Below, piece by piece: positions 53,150 to 64,000 of a stretch of DNA of 64,000 nt. The DNA comes from Hyperoodon ampullatus (lineage: Eukaryota > Chordata > Mammalia > Artiodactyla > Ziphiidae): contig OX457064.1 of NCBI GenBank assembly GCA_949752795.1, forward strand, positions 41,474,368-41,538,367, given 5' to 3'. Numbering within the stretch: the first letter of the stretch is position 1; every line of letters starts with the position of its first letter. Made by a program: the position numbers and the translations under genes. The notes under the pieces are model-generated. The model searched no databases and had not been told where the DNA came from. It was given only the letters and a program-made list of their open reading frames with translations.

Positions 53150-53310
53150 GAGTGCTCTGCCTCTAGTAGACCATTTCGTTCAGTCCTAACAACAATCCTA
53201 CAAAGAAAGCAGTGTTTTGCCTTTTTTTTTTTTTTTTTTTTTGCGGTACACGGGCCTGTTTTGCCAACTTTTAAGATGAAGAAACAAATTATTTATCTAT
53301 AGTAGAATAG
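53150..53310 (+). repeat. MIR fragment interrupted by a micro-SINE
   Basis: 'cagtcctaacaacaatcctacaaag' and, after the insertion, 'aacttttaagatgaagaaacaaa' correspond to the MIR 3' half (taatcctcacaacaaccctatgagg ... attttacagatgaggaaactg). Confidence 0.7.
53213..53265 (-). mobile_element. 35-bp ultra-truncated CHR SINE insertion
   Basis: T21 (53222-53242) followed by GCGGTACACGGGCC (53243-53256), the complement of the last 14 bases of the CHR SINE (GGCCCGYGTACCGC) plus its A tail. It is flanked by TGTTTTGCC at 53213-53221 and 53257-53265. The duplication shows a genuine target-primed event that stopped almost at once. Confidence 0.9.
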
Positions 53311-54195
53311 AGGGCATAGAGACTGTTAGAGACCTACTTGGGGAACTGAGAAAAATGTGTCCCGTATTTTTAGCTTATTCTAGAAACAAGACCTCATTCC
53401 ACCCTGGCAGAGCCTCTAAGGGTTTTCTCCCCTTAAGTTTCCCATCAGGTTTAATATTCCCTTGTTCTTCCGTCACGTAGCCCATACATTTCCCCTCTAA
53501 CTACATTAAGATTTACAGTTTCACACTTGTTTCTAGGTTTACCTGATAGTTTTTAAACTACTGTTTAATGTTTGTCATCTTGTAACTAATTCCATATCCT
53601 CACCTCATACATGTTAAAAAAGATGCTTAGGCTTCAATATTACTTTCTCTTTTATTACAAGACTCAGCAAAGATGTTTTTGATTAAAAGAAAAATTACAT
53701 TTCTATGTTGGCTGTTCTCTGAACATATATTTTTATACCATTAAATAACATGTTAATATTAGCAATATACTATAAAAAAGATTTAGATCCTTTAATAAAC
53801 ATTATTAGAGAAATCTATTACAAGCTGATAAGCAGAGAGATGATTTATATCTAAATATATTCATTTCATAAACCGAAATTATGTAAATGTCCAAATTTAG
53901 GGAAAATGTTATATTAATCATGGCATAGCCATTAAAAGCATATTTTATATGTATATAGGGGTAAGTACTGGTGATAGAAATATATACTAGGAGCTCCAAA
54001 GCTTGTGGAAGAGATTAGGGAAGTTAGAAAATACATGATACTAAGCTGAGACTTGAAGAATGAGAATGAATTAGGTACCCAAAGAGGGAGAGAAATGTTT
54101 ATATTATTCTAGGTTTCTGGTGGGGCAAGAGGACACATTTGAATAGCTAAAGACATTCAGCAAGAAGTCAGAATAGAATTAGCTAATTATTGGCC
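53311..54195. other. Unassigned intronic sequence
   Basis: No exon or repeat recognised. Confidence 0.4.
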
Positions 54196-54199
54196 TGAT

Positions 54200-54340
54200 T
54201 ACTCGGACTGTGTTCCTTTCTCTCCTACTAAACCATAAAAATTATGAGGGCAGGGAATATATCTCTTTTGTTTCCTCAGTCCCCAGGACTGAGCTTGGTT
54301 CCTGGTACACAGTTAGTAACCCAATGATTATTTGTAGGGA
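54200..54340 (+). repeat. L2-like 3' fragment
   Basis: 'taaaaattatgagggcagggaatatatctcttttgtttcctcagtccccagg' and 'ggttcctggtacacagttagtaacc' follow the L2 3' consensus order (agggcagggatttttgtctgttttg ... cccagcgcctag ... cctggcacatagtagg). Confidence 0.65.
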
Positions 54341-56411
54341 AAAAAAAAAAAAAACAGCGGAACCAGGGGAGAACTGGAAACCCATGAAGCTGAGGAAGAA
54401 CTTTGTGCACATCACAGGGATACTTCAGTGTTAACCTTACAGGTGATGCAACTGACGCAGCTTTTAAAATAGTGCTCAAACTTCAAACTCATAAAGTGGC
54501 TATATAGTGAAGTGAGGTTAAGAACTCAATTCTATCCAAAGCCAATGCAGTTTCCAGTATACATTATAACTCTTAGAAAAACAAAAACAAAAACACAGGC
54601 CTAGTTCTGAAGTATGGAGCCAACGGATCCAGGGAACATTTCACTTTAGTTCTCTGCTCTATCAACCGAGCCAGCCAAAAATTCTGAGAAAAAAATTCAC
54701 TTCTCTTGATGAAAGCTGAAATATAAACATATAATAACCAATATCAATATCTATTTTATTCTTATAAATATTGGCCAAAATAAAAAATCACTGTTCAAAT
54801 CACAGCCAAATTCTTGCTACATTAATTAACAGCCCCTTCTTAGAAACCAAATGTAGAATCATTAATTTCTCCACTAACTCTTTTGCTTTTCAACTAATAT
54901 CTTTTATTCCCTTTTTACTCACTTTATTTTAGTTTTATACATTATTTAGCTTTTTGTTGATTCTAGTCTGTTTAACTTCTTTATCTTGTTTTACTGACAA
55001 TATAATACATATATAGTATATATATATGGGGGGGGACAGAGAGAGAGAGGGACTCTGACTGACTCAATGCCACTGGGATAAAACTGAATGATTCCAAATA
55101 AGTAAGTAGTTTCTCAAAAAATTTAACTGCTTTAGAATGAATTAAATCCTACTTGGGACTGTCACCTCTAAGGGAAAAGAAAAAAAATATCACTTAGATT
55201 TCAGGCCAACTAGGTGAATAAATCTAATCTTCAAATTTAAGTCCTAGAATTAAACTAGGTCTTATCCATTCATTTTAACCCTCGAAAGTTCATCTGCATT
55301 TGCTCTCTGCTTTTCTCGTACAAACTGACATTAATCATTTAGGTAAAAGTTTAAATATGAATGTCTGAAAAAATAAAGTCAAACAGGCTGGCAATCTAGT
55401 CATCTTGTCAAGCTGTGGAAACTACTATGGAGTCTTCCGCTTTATAATATTTGTCTTTTAAAATAAGAAACCTGAAAAGACTATAATGATCAGTACTATG
55501 ATAAGATTGTTAGCAAATCAGGATCTTAAAATTACACTGACGCAACGTGTTGGGACACTGCCAAGAAGACCTTCTAGTCCCTGAAGCTAGTGGCAACTGT
55601 GCCATTTGCTGGGTCACAAACTACTAGATCTGTAAATGACTGCTGTCGTTAAACGTGTTCAGAAAGCTTTGAATGTCTGCATTTGAACAGTGATTCCGAA
55701 CATACCCTATATATCCACATACATGAGAAAGGTCACTGTCTTTAAAATCAGTTCATTCTAATCATGACTGCATTACTGTCCCCCATGTCAACCTCATACC
55801 TAACTACCAGAGATTAGACCTCTACTTAATATCATTAGAAATGAAGTATAAAAAAAAAAAAAAACAAGCAGACAAAACAAAAATATTGTGCAAGTAGATT
55901 AAGTTAACTAAATAATAACAGCTAACAACAACAACAAAAAAAAGAAATGATTTCAGAATCTAAAGTAGTATTTTTGCGATATGTATGTACTTTGAGTGAA
56001 TAGTCACAGATAATACAGTAAAAACTTGTATAAACTTCAAAACTGGAGGCTGCTTCTATCTTTGAAATAATTCTATAGTATTGCCAAAGCTAATCAGTGT
56101 CAATAATCTAAATTCCTTAGTGGTTTTCACTAGGCTTAAAGTAGGCCTACCGTGTCATAAATGGACAAATTTTTACTTTATTGAGAAGTTGAAAAATTCC
56201 ACAAATTTTCCATTAATATTCCCCGTATATTGAAATAGACATTTTATTTCTCATTTTAAAAATCAAAAGTCAAATTACATTTATGAACTCACTGCTGGAC
56301 ACTAAACTGGCAGTGATTACTTACCAGGGGAAGTATCTGTGAACTGAGCTTTGGCTAACATTTGAAGAGAAAACAATCTGTTTGGACTCTAATGTAAAAA
56401 ACTAAACCAGT
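54341..56411. other. Unassigned AT-rich intronic sequence with a TA/G/GA repeat
   Basis: A composite simple repeat lies at about 55008-55051 (TATATAGTATATATATAT, then GGGGGGGG, then ACAGAGAGAGAGAGG). An A run is at 55850-55863. No exon seen. Confidence 0.45.
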
Positions 56412-56621
56412 GGGCTTCCCTGGTGGCTCAGTGGTTGAGAGTCCGCCTGCCGATGCAGGGGACACGGGTTCGTGCCCTGGTCCAGGAAGATCCCACATGC
56501 CATGGAGCTGCTGGGCCCATGAGCCATGGCCGCTGAGCCTGGGCGTCCAGAGCCTGTGCTCCGCCAACAGGAGAGGCCACAACAGTGAAAGGCCCGCGTA
56601 CCGCAAAAAAAAAAAAAAAAC
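56412..56621 (+). mobile_element. CHR-type SINE
   Basis: Head TGGGCTTCCCTGGTGGCTCAG, the same short-subfamily body and the 3' end CCCGCGTACCGC followed by a pure A run (56604-56620). No convincing target-site duplication is visible: AAAAAACTAAACCAGT before and AAAAAACGAGCAATTT after share only scattered matches. Confidence 0.92.
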
Positions 56622-57352
56622 GAGCAATTTCTTTTCTGGAAGCTCATCTCATTACCTGGCCTTCTGAGGCAGAAAACTGGATGTAAGTGAATGCTGTGAG
56701 GCTTAGCACAAAGTGAGACAGTGGAATGTTATGTATTATGACAAGAAAGTCTGGTAATATTTCAGAAATCAAAATGCTCTTAATGGTGCATTAAAAAAAT
56801 CTATAAAACACCACACTATAAAAATAAGCTATCTTACATTAACTGGGTGTAATGATGCCAAATGTAGAACCTGACAGCCTAGGCAGATCTCAAAAAAATA
56901 AATAAAATCTAAAAAAGATAATTAATCTGAAAGTCATTTTAACTTGAAGCAAATGCATAAACCTTACCTTTAACTTGAAGAATTACAGGTTGATTTGTTA
57001 TTTTTGAAAAAGAAAATTTGCAACCTCCTTCTTTGCTTAAGGTTTGTGTATGTATGAGTGTGTGTGTGTGTGATGCTAATTCTACAAGAGGAAGCTGTAT
57101 AGACTACAGACATATAACATAAAAAATAAAATAAGAATGAAGAAGCCCATTTTCTAATTTAGGATTTCATTATAACATTAAATTATTTGTGTGTATGATA
57201 GTATATCCCCTCTAATACTTGATAGATTTTTCAGTCCTCAGGTGATAAATAGCTGGGATAAATAAATATCTTTTTTGCCTTGCAGTATATCTTGATAACC
57301 AAATTATATAATGAGATGTTAGGCTTCTCCTAACTTCCATAGTCTAGTAGAC
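56622..57352. other. Unassigned intronic sequence
   Basis: Contains a (TG)n tract at 57058-57072. No exon or repeat family recognised. Confidence 0.4.
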
Positions 57353-57606
57353 TAATCTCAAGAATCTTTTTTTTTTTAATATTTATTTATTTAGGCTGCC
57401 CCGAGTCTTGTGGCACATGGGATCTTCATTGTGGCATGTTTAGTTGTAGCATGCAGAATCTTTAGTTGCAGCTTGTGGGACTCTCAGTTGCAGCATGCAT
57501 GCAGTATCTAGTTCCCTGACCAGGGATGGAACCCAGGCCCCCTGTGTTGGGACCGTGGAGTCTTACCCACTGGACCACCAGGGAAGTCCCTAATCTCAAG
57601 AATCTT
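57353..57606 (-). mobile_element. Older tRNA-derived SINE (third subfamily) with perfect 16-bp duplication
   Basis: Minus-strand element 57369-57590 with head complement CCACTGGACCACCAGGGAAG and body built of 'gttgcagc' / 'gttgtagc' repeats, ending in a TTTATTTATTTAGGCTGCC-type 3' end and T run. TAATCTCAAGAATCTT flanks it at 57353-57368 and 57591-57606. It is related to the CHR family but distinct from the short and long copies elsewhere in the window. Confidence 0.9.
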
Positions 57607-58139
57607 AAAGATATTTTTTCTTGGCCAAAGATTCATTTGTGTTGAGAATGAAGACCAAAAGAATACCTGCCATCATAGATCTTAAAATTATAACAAAGAT
57701 TTTACAGTAAGTAAAAGATAAAAAATATATACAAAAACTTCTAAATTCAGTTTCATCATATGGAGCTTTCTAATATGAAGGAAATAAACAAGGTGATATA
57801 GAGTAATTGGTGGGTGGCTTTGCATTTAGAATGAGTGGTCAAGGAATGCATCTCTAAGAAATCTGCAATTAATTTTAAGCTGAAAAATGAGGGAATGGTT
57901 ATGTGACAAGCCAATAAAAGTGTATTGCTGGAAGAGAAGGAAGTTTAAGTGCAGAGACCTATGTGGGTAAAATTTTTTTGTCTCTTTGAGCAAGAGCAAG
58001 GAACTCTGTTTGCCTAGAGTGAAATGAGCAGGGGGAAAGCAGGCTATTTCCAGATGAGAATAGGAGACAGACAATCGCAGATTATTGGAAGGTTTTCAGT
58101 AGGGAACAACATGATCTAATAAATACTTTAATAGTCTTA
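57607..58139. other. Unassigned intronic sequence
   Basis: Nothing recognised. Confidence 0.4.
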
Positions 58140-58450
58140 GAATAAAATATAGCACTCATGTATGTACACAAGTGTCAACAAAAATTACACTTCAGTGATG
58201 TGTTACAGAGTGATCACCTGTGTAAACATCATCAAAAAATAGAACATCAGCAGCATCCCAGAAAATTTCCTTATGTCCTCTCTTCAATTGCAAGCCACTG
58301 CTCACCGCATTAGCAACCATTATCCTGACTTTGATTATAAATGCTTTCTTGATTTTCCGTATAATTTTAACACCTAAGAAGGCAGCCCTAAACATTATAG
58401 TTTAATTTGCATGTTGAAATAAATTCAGTCATTTAGTATTTATTCTTCTA
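58140..58450 (-). mobile_element. Probable L1 3' UTR fragment, antisense
   Basis: 'gtgtaaacatcatcaaaaaatagaacatcagcagcatcccagaaaatttcc' and 'gcaaccattatcctgactttgattataaatg' follow the antisense L1M 3' UTR pattern (accaccatccaaatcaagaaatagaacatttccagcacc ... aaccactatcctgacttctaac). Confidence 0.65.
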
Positions 58451-58867
58451 TACCTACATTTATTTATTCGAGATTATATTTGTGAAATTTGCTTGTTTTG
58501 TTGCCTTTGGCTTTAGTTTGTTCATATTTGTTGCTATAAAGTATTACAGAGACTGAGAGAATCAAAACAGAACTGGAGTCCCTGGGAGAGTCTGCCTAAT
58601 TCCAGTTGGCTCTTATTGCTAGAGTACTGCCATCTGGGGTCCCAAATGAAGAAAAAGAGTGTTTCCCAAGCCACCTACTTTCCTGGCCTGGAACTCAGTC
58701 CCATGAGCGTGACAGAAACACTCTTTACTCTATCAGCCACCCCTCCTGGAATGAATGAAAGCTCACAGGGCAAAAGTTGTCCACCCGCCCTGGGGATCTC
58801 CATCCATAGTCAGATGGTGGCCCAGCTTCTTTATTCTCTTATTAGCTTTCTGAGCCCTCAAGTAGAT
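58451..58867. other. Unassigned, less AT-rich sequence
   Basis: The segment 58560-58850 has balanced composition and could be part of an old LTR or unique sequence; I cannot assign it. Confidence 0.3.
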
Positions 58868-58869
58868 GG

Positions 58870-58966
58870 ATATATACATATACACACACATGCACACACA
58901 TACACATATATCTGTTCGTGTATATGTACATGAATATGTTTATGTATACGCATGCATATGTATATA
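58870..58966. repeat. Composite (CA)n/(TA)n microsatellite
   Basis: 58870-58911 alternates purine and pyrimidine without a break (TATACATATACACACACA and onwards). After a short interruption, TGTATATGTACATG and TATACGCATGCATATGTATA continue to about 58966. Confidence 0.9.
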
Positions 58967-60856
58967 ACAGCACTGGTTGTTCTCTTTGTAGGATTGGCCC
59001 AAATTACCTAGTTCTTATTACAATAAGTAAAGTCTCCCTAATTTGTATTTAAAAAAATACTGACTGCCTTAAGGAGAATGGATTTATTTAAGTGGTAAGA
59101 GTTGAAGACAGGATATAAACTAGACCAGTAATGCTGTTGTTTGCACAACAGATGAAGATGTCTTTGGCTGGATATGATAGCTGTGGAGAGAGATTTTTTT
59201 TCTTTAGGTAGAAATCTCAGGACTTGCCAATTGTTAGGATACGTATGATATGGGAAATAGAGGTTTTAAAGAATCGACTTCCAAAGAAAAATTGTTTCTA
59301 GGATCAACTATTCCTATTCCACTGCAACTAGGTATCTTAGTCAAATGAGATTATCTTCTTTGGTGTTATTCTTTAACATTGTATTTTTAAAATATATTCT
59401 CAGATTTTAGGTTTTGGAAATATATTTATAAGATGATACATGTGTTACAACAAATAAAATTTCAAATACCACAAACAGATAAATTAAAGGAAGAGTAGTA
59501 CAATCTTTTATTTTTAAAACCTTGGCTATTAAAATCATGTCAAGTATATACAAATATATTGCGGGCTGCATGTGTTATATGAAACTCTGATGCCTAATAG
59601 TGTAGGAAAGCTAAAATCCAATCAAATCTGCATCCAGTTAAAGGATTTCCTTAAGAAAACCCATCTGGTTCAAAACAAATGTAGTCTTTGATAAACTATT
59701 ATCTAATGAGTTTCTCTGCTGAGTGAGTCATTGAATTCAACAGCCATTTGCTTTAGTTGAAATGAGGTACCTGAAAGTTCATTGTTGAGACTAGAAATAA
59801 AACTATTCAAAACCAGGAAATTAAAAAAGAGTGCAGCCATAGAGGAGACATTTCTATGAATGATATATTTGTTAAAACTGGATTCTGGATGTCTAAGAAA
59901 GTCAGAATTAAAGGCAAGAAGGACAAGTATTAAAAAACAAAAGAAACGTCTAATATAGGAATGAAATATAAAGTCAAGAGAACATTTTAAATTTGACTGA
60001 AAATATTGAGAGATATATAGGAGAGTTAACTTTATCGGGTAAGTTTATAATTACTAATTACTAATAAAATAAATGATCATTTTCACAAAGGCCTTTTAAA
60101 TGTGGAGTAAGTGATACACTGGGTAACTGTAACAGTATCATTGTATACATCAATCTGTGAATCATATTATTGACCATTTAAGAAATATCATAATAATGAT
60201 TAGTGGAGAAAGAAGTGAAACAGGACAAATAAGGTGTACTTTGCTATCATATTTAAAACAATGGTGACATCTAAAATAGAAACAAACATTTCTTGAGTTA
60301 ATTTTATTAGGAAATATTTACATCACATAAGATTGGAAAATATTGGTGGACTTTGGAAATTACACTAGAGATATTTTATAATTCTTGGTAGATTTGGCAA
60401 TCATAAAAGGGCAATTATATTCTTCTCTGTGAGTTTGGAAGTAGTTAGTATACGATTATCATGACCTTATCGTCCCGTATTATAGGGTATCATGCCATTT
60501 TACAATATTTTCTTCCTGTGGTTGTAAATGTAGGGATTTTGGGGGATGTTTTGTTTCTGTTTTGGCTCAGTAATACTAATAATTATAACACAAATTATTA
60601 ACAATAGCTCTATAGACAATACTTCTCAGGAGTGAAGAGTGGAGGGTATGCCCCATGGAGACCTGTAGTAACACAATATAAGAGAGGTAGCAAGTGTAAA
60701 AGTAAATCCCAAGTGAGTTTATAACTGTGGCCCCTTTTCTGTCTTTCCCAAAACCCCTCATATACTCTCCTATCCATTTAGTCAAACCATGTGACTCAGT
60801 TTTTGATTCATAAAATATTATCACCATGGGTATAACATGGTCTGTGGGTGTGGATG
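58967..60856. other. Unassigned AT-rich intronic sequence
   Basis: No exon or repeat recognised. Confidence 0.4.
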
Positions 60857-60905
60857 TGGAGAGAGAGAGAGAGAGAAGGAGGGAGGGAGAGGGAGAGAGA
60901 AAGAA
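60857..60905. repeat. (GA)n/(GGGA)n purine microsatellite
   Basis: About 49 bp of pure purine (GAGAGAGAGAGAGAGAGAAG, then GAGGGAGGGAGAGGGAGAGA). A candidate triplex-forming (H-DNA) tract. Confidence 0.93.
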
Positions 60906-61711
60906 AATATGAGAATGAACGATGAGCTGAAATGCGGATAACACTTTGTAGTTGTTGTTGGTCTAAATGAAGCACATTAGTAGTTTTGTTAACTTTATTT
61001 AGCTTTCTGTATTGAAACTAATCTGGCTTTTTCCCCAAAACTTTGGTTAATATATTCTGTAATTTATTCATTCACCCTTTTAATATTGAGTCCTTAAAAT
61101 GAATCAAAAACTACTCCAGAAGATTATGATACATTGGTCAAATGACTTGTTATAGGAATGTAATTCTACATTTATTTAGGCTTTCCTACATGGGGCTTTT
61201 TTTCCTCTACTTTTCTCCCTGGAAACTATACATTGTAGCAAGTCTTGAACTATTATAAAATGTCCCTTTACTTTTTCTACCTGCTGCTACCCACATTTCC
61301 TCCAATACTCTACTTCCATAGCCAGCACCTCCACTAACTTTGGATAGATATAAGTTAAAATTATGAGGATTGGTTAGAAAATAACCAATTATAGAAAAGA
61401 ACATAAATCTCATGAAACGAGGGAGGCTTGAAGATTCAGATACTTATTTACTGGGAAGCAAGAGTAAGCTCTGTGTTTTTGAGAGTGTGTATTGAAAATA
61501 AACTACTGCAGAAAACCATGTCCAAGAAAAAAAATAAGTGAAGTTGCAGGTCCCATAACCCTGAACTCAGACAGAAAATGAAGATAAGTAAAAATCTAAA
61601 CCACACAGGCCTTTTAACAGATTCCTGTTAGCTACATGCAGTTTTGAGCTTTGGAAAATTATAATTCAAACACATTTTTGGTCCCTGAAACACATGTAAG
61701 AAATAAAAGGA
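60906..61711. other. Unassigned intronic sequence
   Basis: No exon or repeat recognised before the L1 start. Confidence 0.4.
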
Positions 61712-62375
61712 GAAGGGCCTTCAAGGTGGCAGAGGAGTAAGACGTGGAGATTAACTTCCTCCCCACAAATACATCAAAAATACATCTATATGTGGAACAA
61801 CTCCTACAGAACACCTACTGAATGCTGGAAGAAGACCTCGGACTTCCCAAAAGACAAGAAACTCCCCACGTTCCTGACCGAGTGGCTCACAGGGTCTTGG
61901 TGCTCCGGCCTGGTGTCAGTCCTGAGCCTCTGAGGTGGGAGAGCCAAGTTCAAGACACTGGACCACCAGAGACCTCCCGGCCCCACGTAATTTCAGTCAG
62001 CGAGAGCTCTCCCAGAGATCTCCGTCTCAACGCTAAGACCCAGCTCCACTCAAAGACCAGCAAGCTCCAGTGCTGGACACCCCATGCCAAACAACTAGCA
62101 AGACAGGAACACAACTGCAGCCATTAGCAGAGAGGCTGCCTAAAATCACAATAAGTTCACAGACACTCCAAAACAGAGCACTGATGCAGTCCTGCCCACC
62201 AGAAAGACAAGATCCAGCCCCACCAACAAGAACACAGGCACCAGTCCCCTCCACCAGGAAGCCTACACAAACCACTGAACCAACCTTACCCACCGTGGGC
62301 AGACACCAAAAACAATGGGAACTATATACCTGCAGCCTGAGAAAAGGAGACCCCAAACACAGTAAGTAAGACAAA

Positions 62376-63273
62376 ATGAGAAGACAGAGAAATACGCAGC
62401 AGATGAAGGAGCAAAGTAAAAAGTAAAAACCTATCAGACCAAATAAATGAAGAGGAAATAGGCAATCCACCTAGAAAAGAATTCAGAGTAATGATAGTAA
62501 AGATGATCCAAAATCTTGGAAATAGAATGGAAAAAAATACAAGAAACGTTTAACAACGACCTAAAAGAACTAAAGAACAAACAAACAATGATGAACAACA
62601 CAATAAATGAAATTAAAGTCTCTCTAGAAGGAATCAATAGCAGAATAACTGAGGCAGAAGAACGGGTAAGTAACCTAGAACATAAAATAGTGGAAATAAC
62701 CACCACAGAGCAGAACAAAGAAAAAAGATTCAAAAGAATTGAGGACAGTCTTAGAGACCTCTGGGGCAACTTTAAATGCATCAACATTTGAATAACAGGG
62801 GTCCCATAAGAAGAAGAGAAAAATAAAGGGACTGAGAAGATATTGGAAGACATTATAGTTGAAAACGTCACTAATACAGGAAAGGAAATAATCAAGTCAA
62901 GGAAGTGCAGAGAGTCCAATACACGATAAATCCAAGGAGAAACACACCAAGACGCAAATTAATCAAACTATCAAAAATTAAACACAAAGAAAAAATATTA
63001 AAAGCAGTAAGGGAAAAGCAACAAATAGCATACAAGGGAATCCCCATAAGGTTAACAGCTGATCTTTCAACAGAAACTCTGCAAGCCAGAAGGGAGTGGT
63101 GGGTCATATTGAGAGTGATGAAAGGGAAAAACCTACAACCAATATTAGTCTACCCAGCAAGGATCTCATTCATATTTGATGGAGAAATTAAAACCTTTAC
63201 AGACAAGCAAAAGCTAAGAGAATTCAGCACCACCAAACCAGCTTTACAACAAATGCTAAAGGAACTTCTCTAG
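62376..63273 (+). pseudogene. L1 ORF1 pseudogene
   Basis: Starts with the same MRRQ codons as the intact copy but meets TAA at codon 17, in an AGTAAAAA duplication near 62416-62430. The frame changes near 62520, and a further stop follows the position equivalent to NIRIIGV (near 62790-62812). The open C-terminal piece (62905-63273) keeps [12 protein letters not shown] and YPARISFIFDGEIK and ends in LKELL. Confidence 0.93.
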
Positions 63274-63331
63274 GCAGGAAACAGAAGAGAAGTAAAAGAC
63301 CTGCAAAAACTAACCCAAAACAATTAAGAAA

Positions 63332-64000
63332 ATGGTAATAGGAACACACATACTGATAATTACCTGAAAGGTAGATGGCTTAAACGCTCCATCCAAAAGA
63401 CATAGACTGGCTGAATGGATACAAAAACAAGACCCGTATATATTGCTGTCTACAAGAGACCCACTTCAGACCTAGGGACACATACAGACTGAAAGAGTGG
63501 GGATGGAAAAAGATATTCCATGCAAATGGAAATCAAAAGAAAGCTGGAGTAGCAATTCTCATATCAGACAATATAGACTTTAAAGTAAAGACTATTACAA
63601 GAGACAATATAGGACACTACATAACGATCAAGGGATCAATCCAAGAAGAAGATATAACAATTGTAAATATTTATGCACCTAACATAGGAGCACCTCATTA
63701 CATAAAGCAAATGCTAAGAGCCATAAAGGGGAAATCGACAGTAACACAATCATACAAGGGGACTTTAACACCCCACTTTCACCAATGAACAGGTCATCCA
63801 AAATGAAAATAAGTAAGGAAACAGAAGCTTTAAATGACCCATTAAACAAGGTGGACTTAATTGATATTTCTAGGACATTCCATCCAAAAACAACAGAATA
63901 CACTTTTTCTCAAGGGTTCATGGAATATTCTCCAGGATAGATCATATCTTGGGTCACAAATCAAGCCTTGGTAAATTTCAGGAAATTGAAATTGTATCAA
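63332..64000 (+). pseudogene. L1 ORF2 pseudogene, endonuclease region, cut by window end
   Basis: ATG at 63332 is followed by TGA at codon 12 (ITLNVNG equivalent), and further indels break the frame. Recognisable endonuclease phrases include QETHF-coding sequence near 63455 and 'gatagatcatatcttgggtcac' at 63938-63959 (IDHILGH). It cannot make ORF2p. Confidence 0.92.

Larger units (their letters stand above)
61712..64000 (+). mobile_element. Older L1 with 5' end, broken frames, continues past window
   Basis: The 5' end near 61712 (AGAAGGGCCTTCAAGGTGGC then AGAGGAGTAAGACGTGGAG) aligns with the young L1 start. The 5' UTR is only about 664 nt because the GC-rich middle of the young copy is missing: near 61878 the sequence jumps to GTGGCTCACAGGGTCTTGG and rejoins the shared part at CTGAGGTGGGAGAGCCA (61929 onwards). 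The YY1-type core GATGG is GGTGG here. Both frames carry stops. It lies in DGKB sense orientation; its 3' end and duplication are outside the window. Confidence 0.93.

Noticed and set aside
56396..56640. Target-site duplication for the SINE at 56412
   Set aside because: The flanks AAAAAACTAAACCAGT and AAAAAACGAGCAATTT share only A runs and scattered bases, too weak to call.
61822..62369. Open frames of 99-101 codons at the start of the second L1
   Set aside because: They lie in the L1 5' UTR, overlap in different frames and have no conserved counterpart in the young L1.

Overview
The window is vertebrate nuclear DNA, AT-rich and dominated by interspersed repeats, almost certainly from a cetacean. 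The clearest clue is a set of tRNA-derived SINEs opening GGGCTTCCCTGGTGGCGCAG, the whale/dolphin/hippo CHR-type family. Six copies share one young subfamily and three more are longer or older relatives. No bacterial genes, operons, CRISPR arrays or plasmid features are present.

The only host coding sequence I can support is two exons of a diacylglycerol kinase gene on the + strand, best matched to DGKB. Exon 14510-14600 encodes the stretch beginning [16 protein letters not shown], and exon 24327-24522 begins [15 protein letters not shown] and contains a basic linker (SKKRRSHRR). Both have proper AG/GT splice sites and compatible phases. Everything else is intron: the intron before the first exon, a 9.7 kb intron between them, and about 39.5 kb of the following intron.

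Layout. 1-9.5 kb holds SINEs, L2 pieces and unassigned intron. 9.5-10.46 kb holds three SINEs of two subfamilies inserted one after another at the same 13-bp target, leaving four copies of the target sequence. 16.2-17.9 kb holds an old 5'-truncated L1. 19.6-20.6 kb holds an L1 3' end, a 44-bp purine-pyrimidine alternation and a SINE. 28.1-29.4 kb is a probable hAT transposon fossil. 38.3-49 kb holds an L2 piece and an old antisense L1, split by a very young full-length L1 at 40973-47587. 49-53.1 kb is an old, probably ERVL-related region. 52.2-57.6 kb holds several SINEs, including a 35-bp micro-insertion inside a MIR. The window ends inside a second, older L1 (61712-64000, + strand) whose reading frames are broken.

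The most notable element is the young L1 at 40973-47587. It has a complete 5' end with a YY1-type motif, an intact ORF1 (297 codons), an intact ORF2 (1272 codons) with endonuclease, reverse transcriptase and Cys-rich motifs, a G-quadruplex-prone 3' UTR, an A tail and a perfect 15-bp target-site duplication. It looks recently inserted and possibly still competent. I found no undescribed multigene system; the real interest lies in mobile-element biology. Repeat family names come from recognition of sequence, not from a database search.
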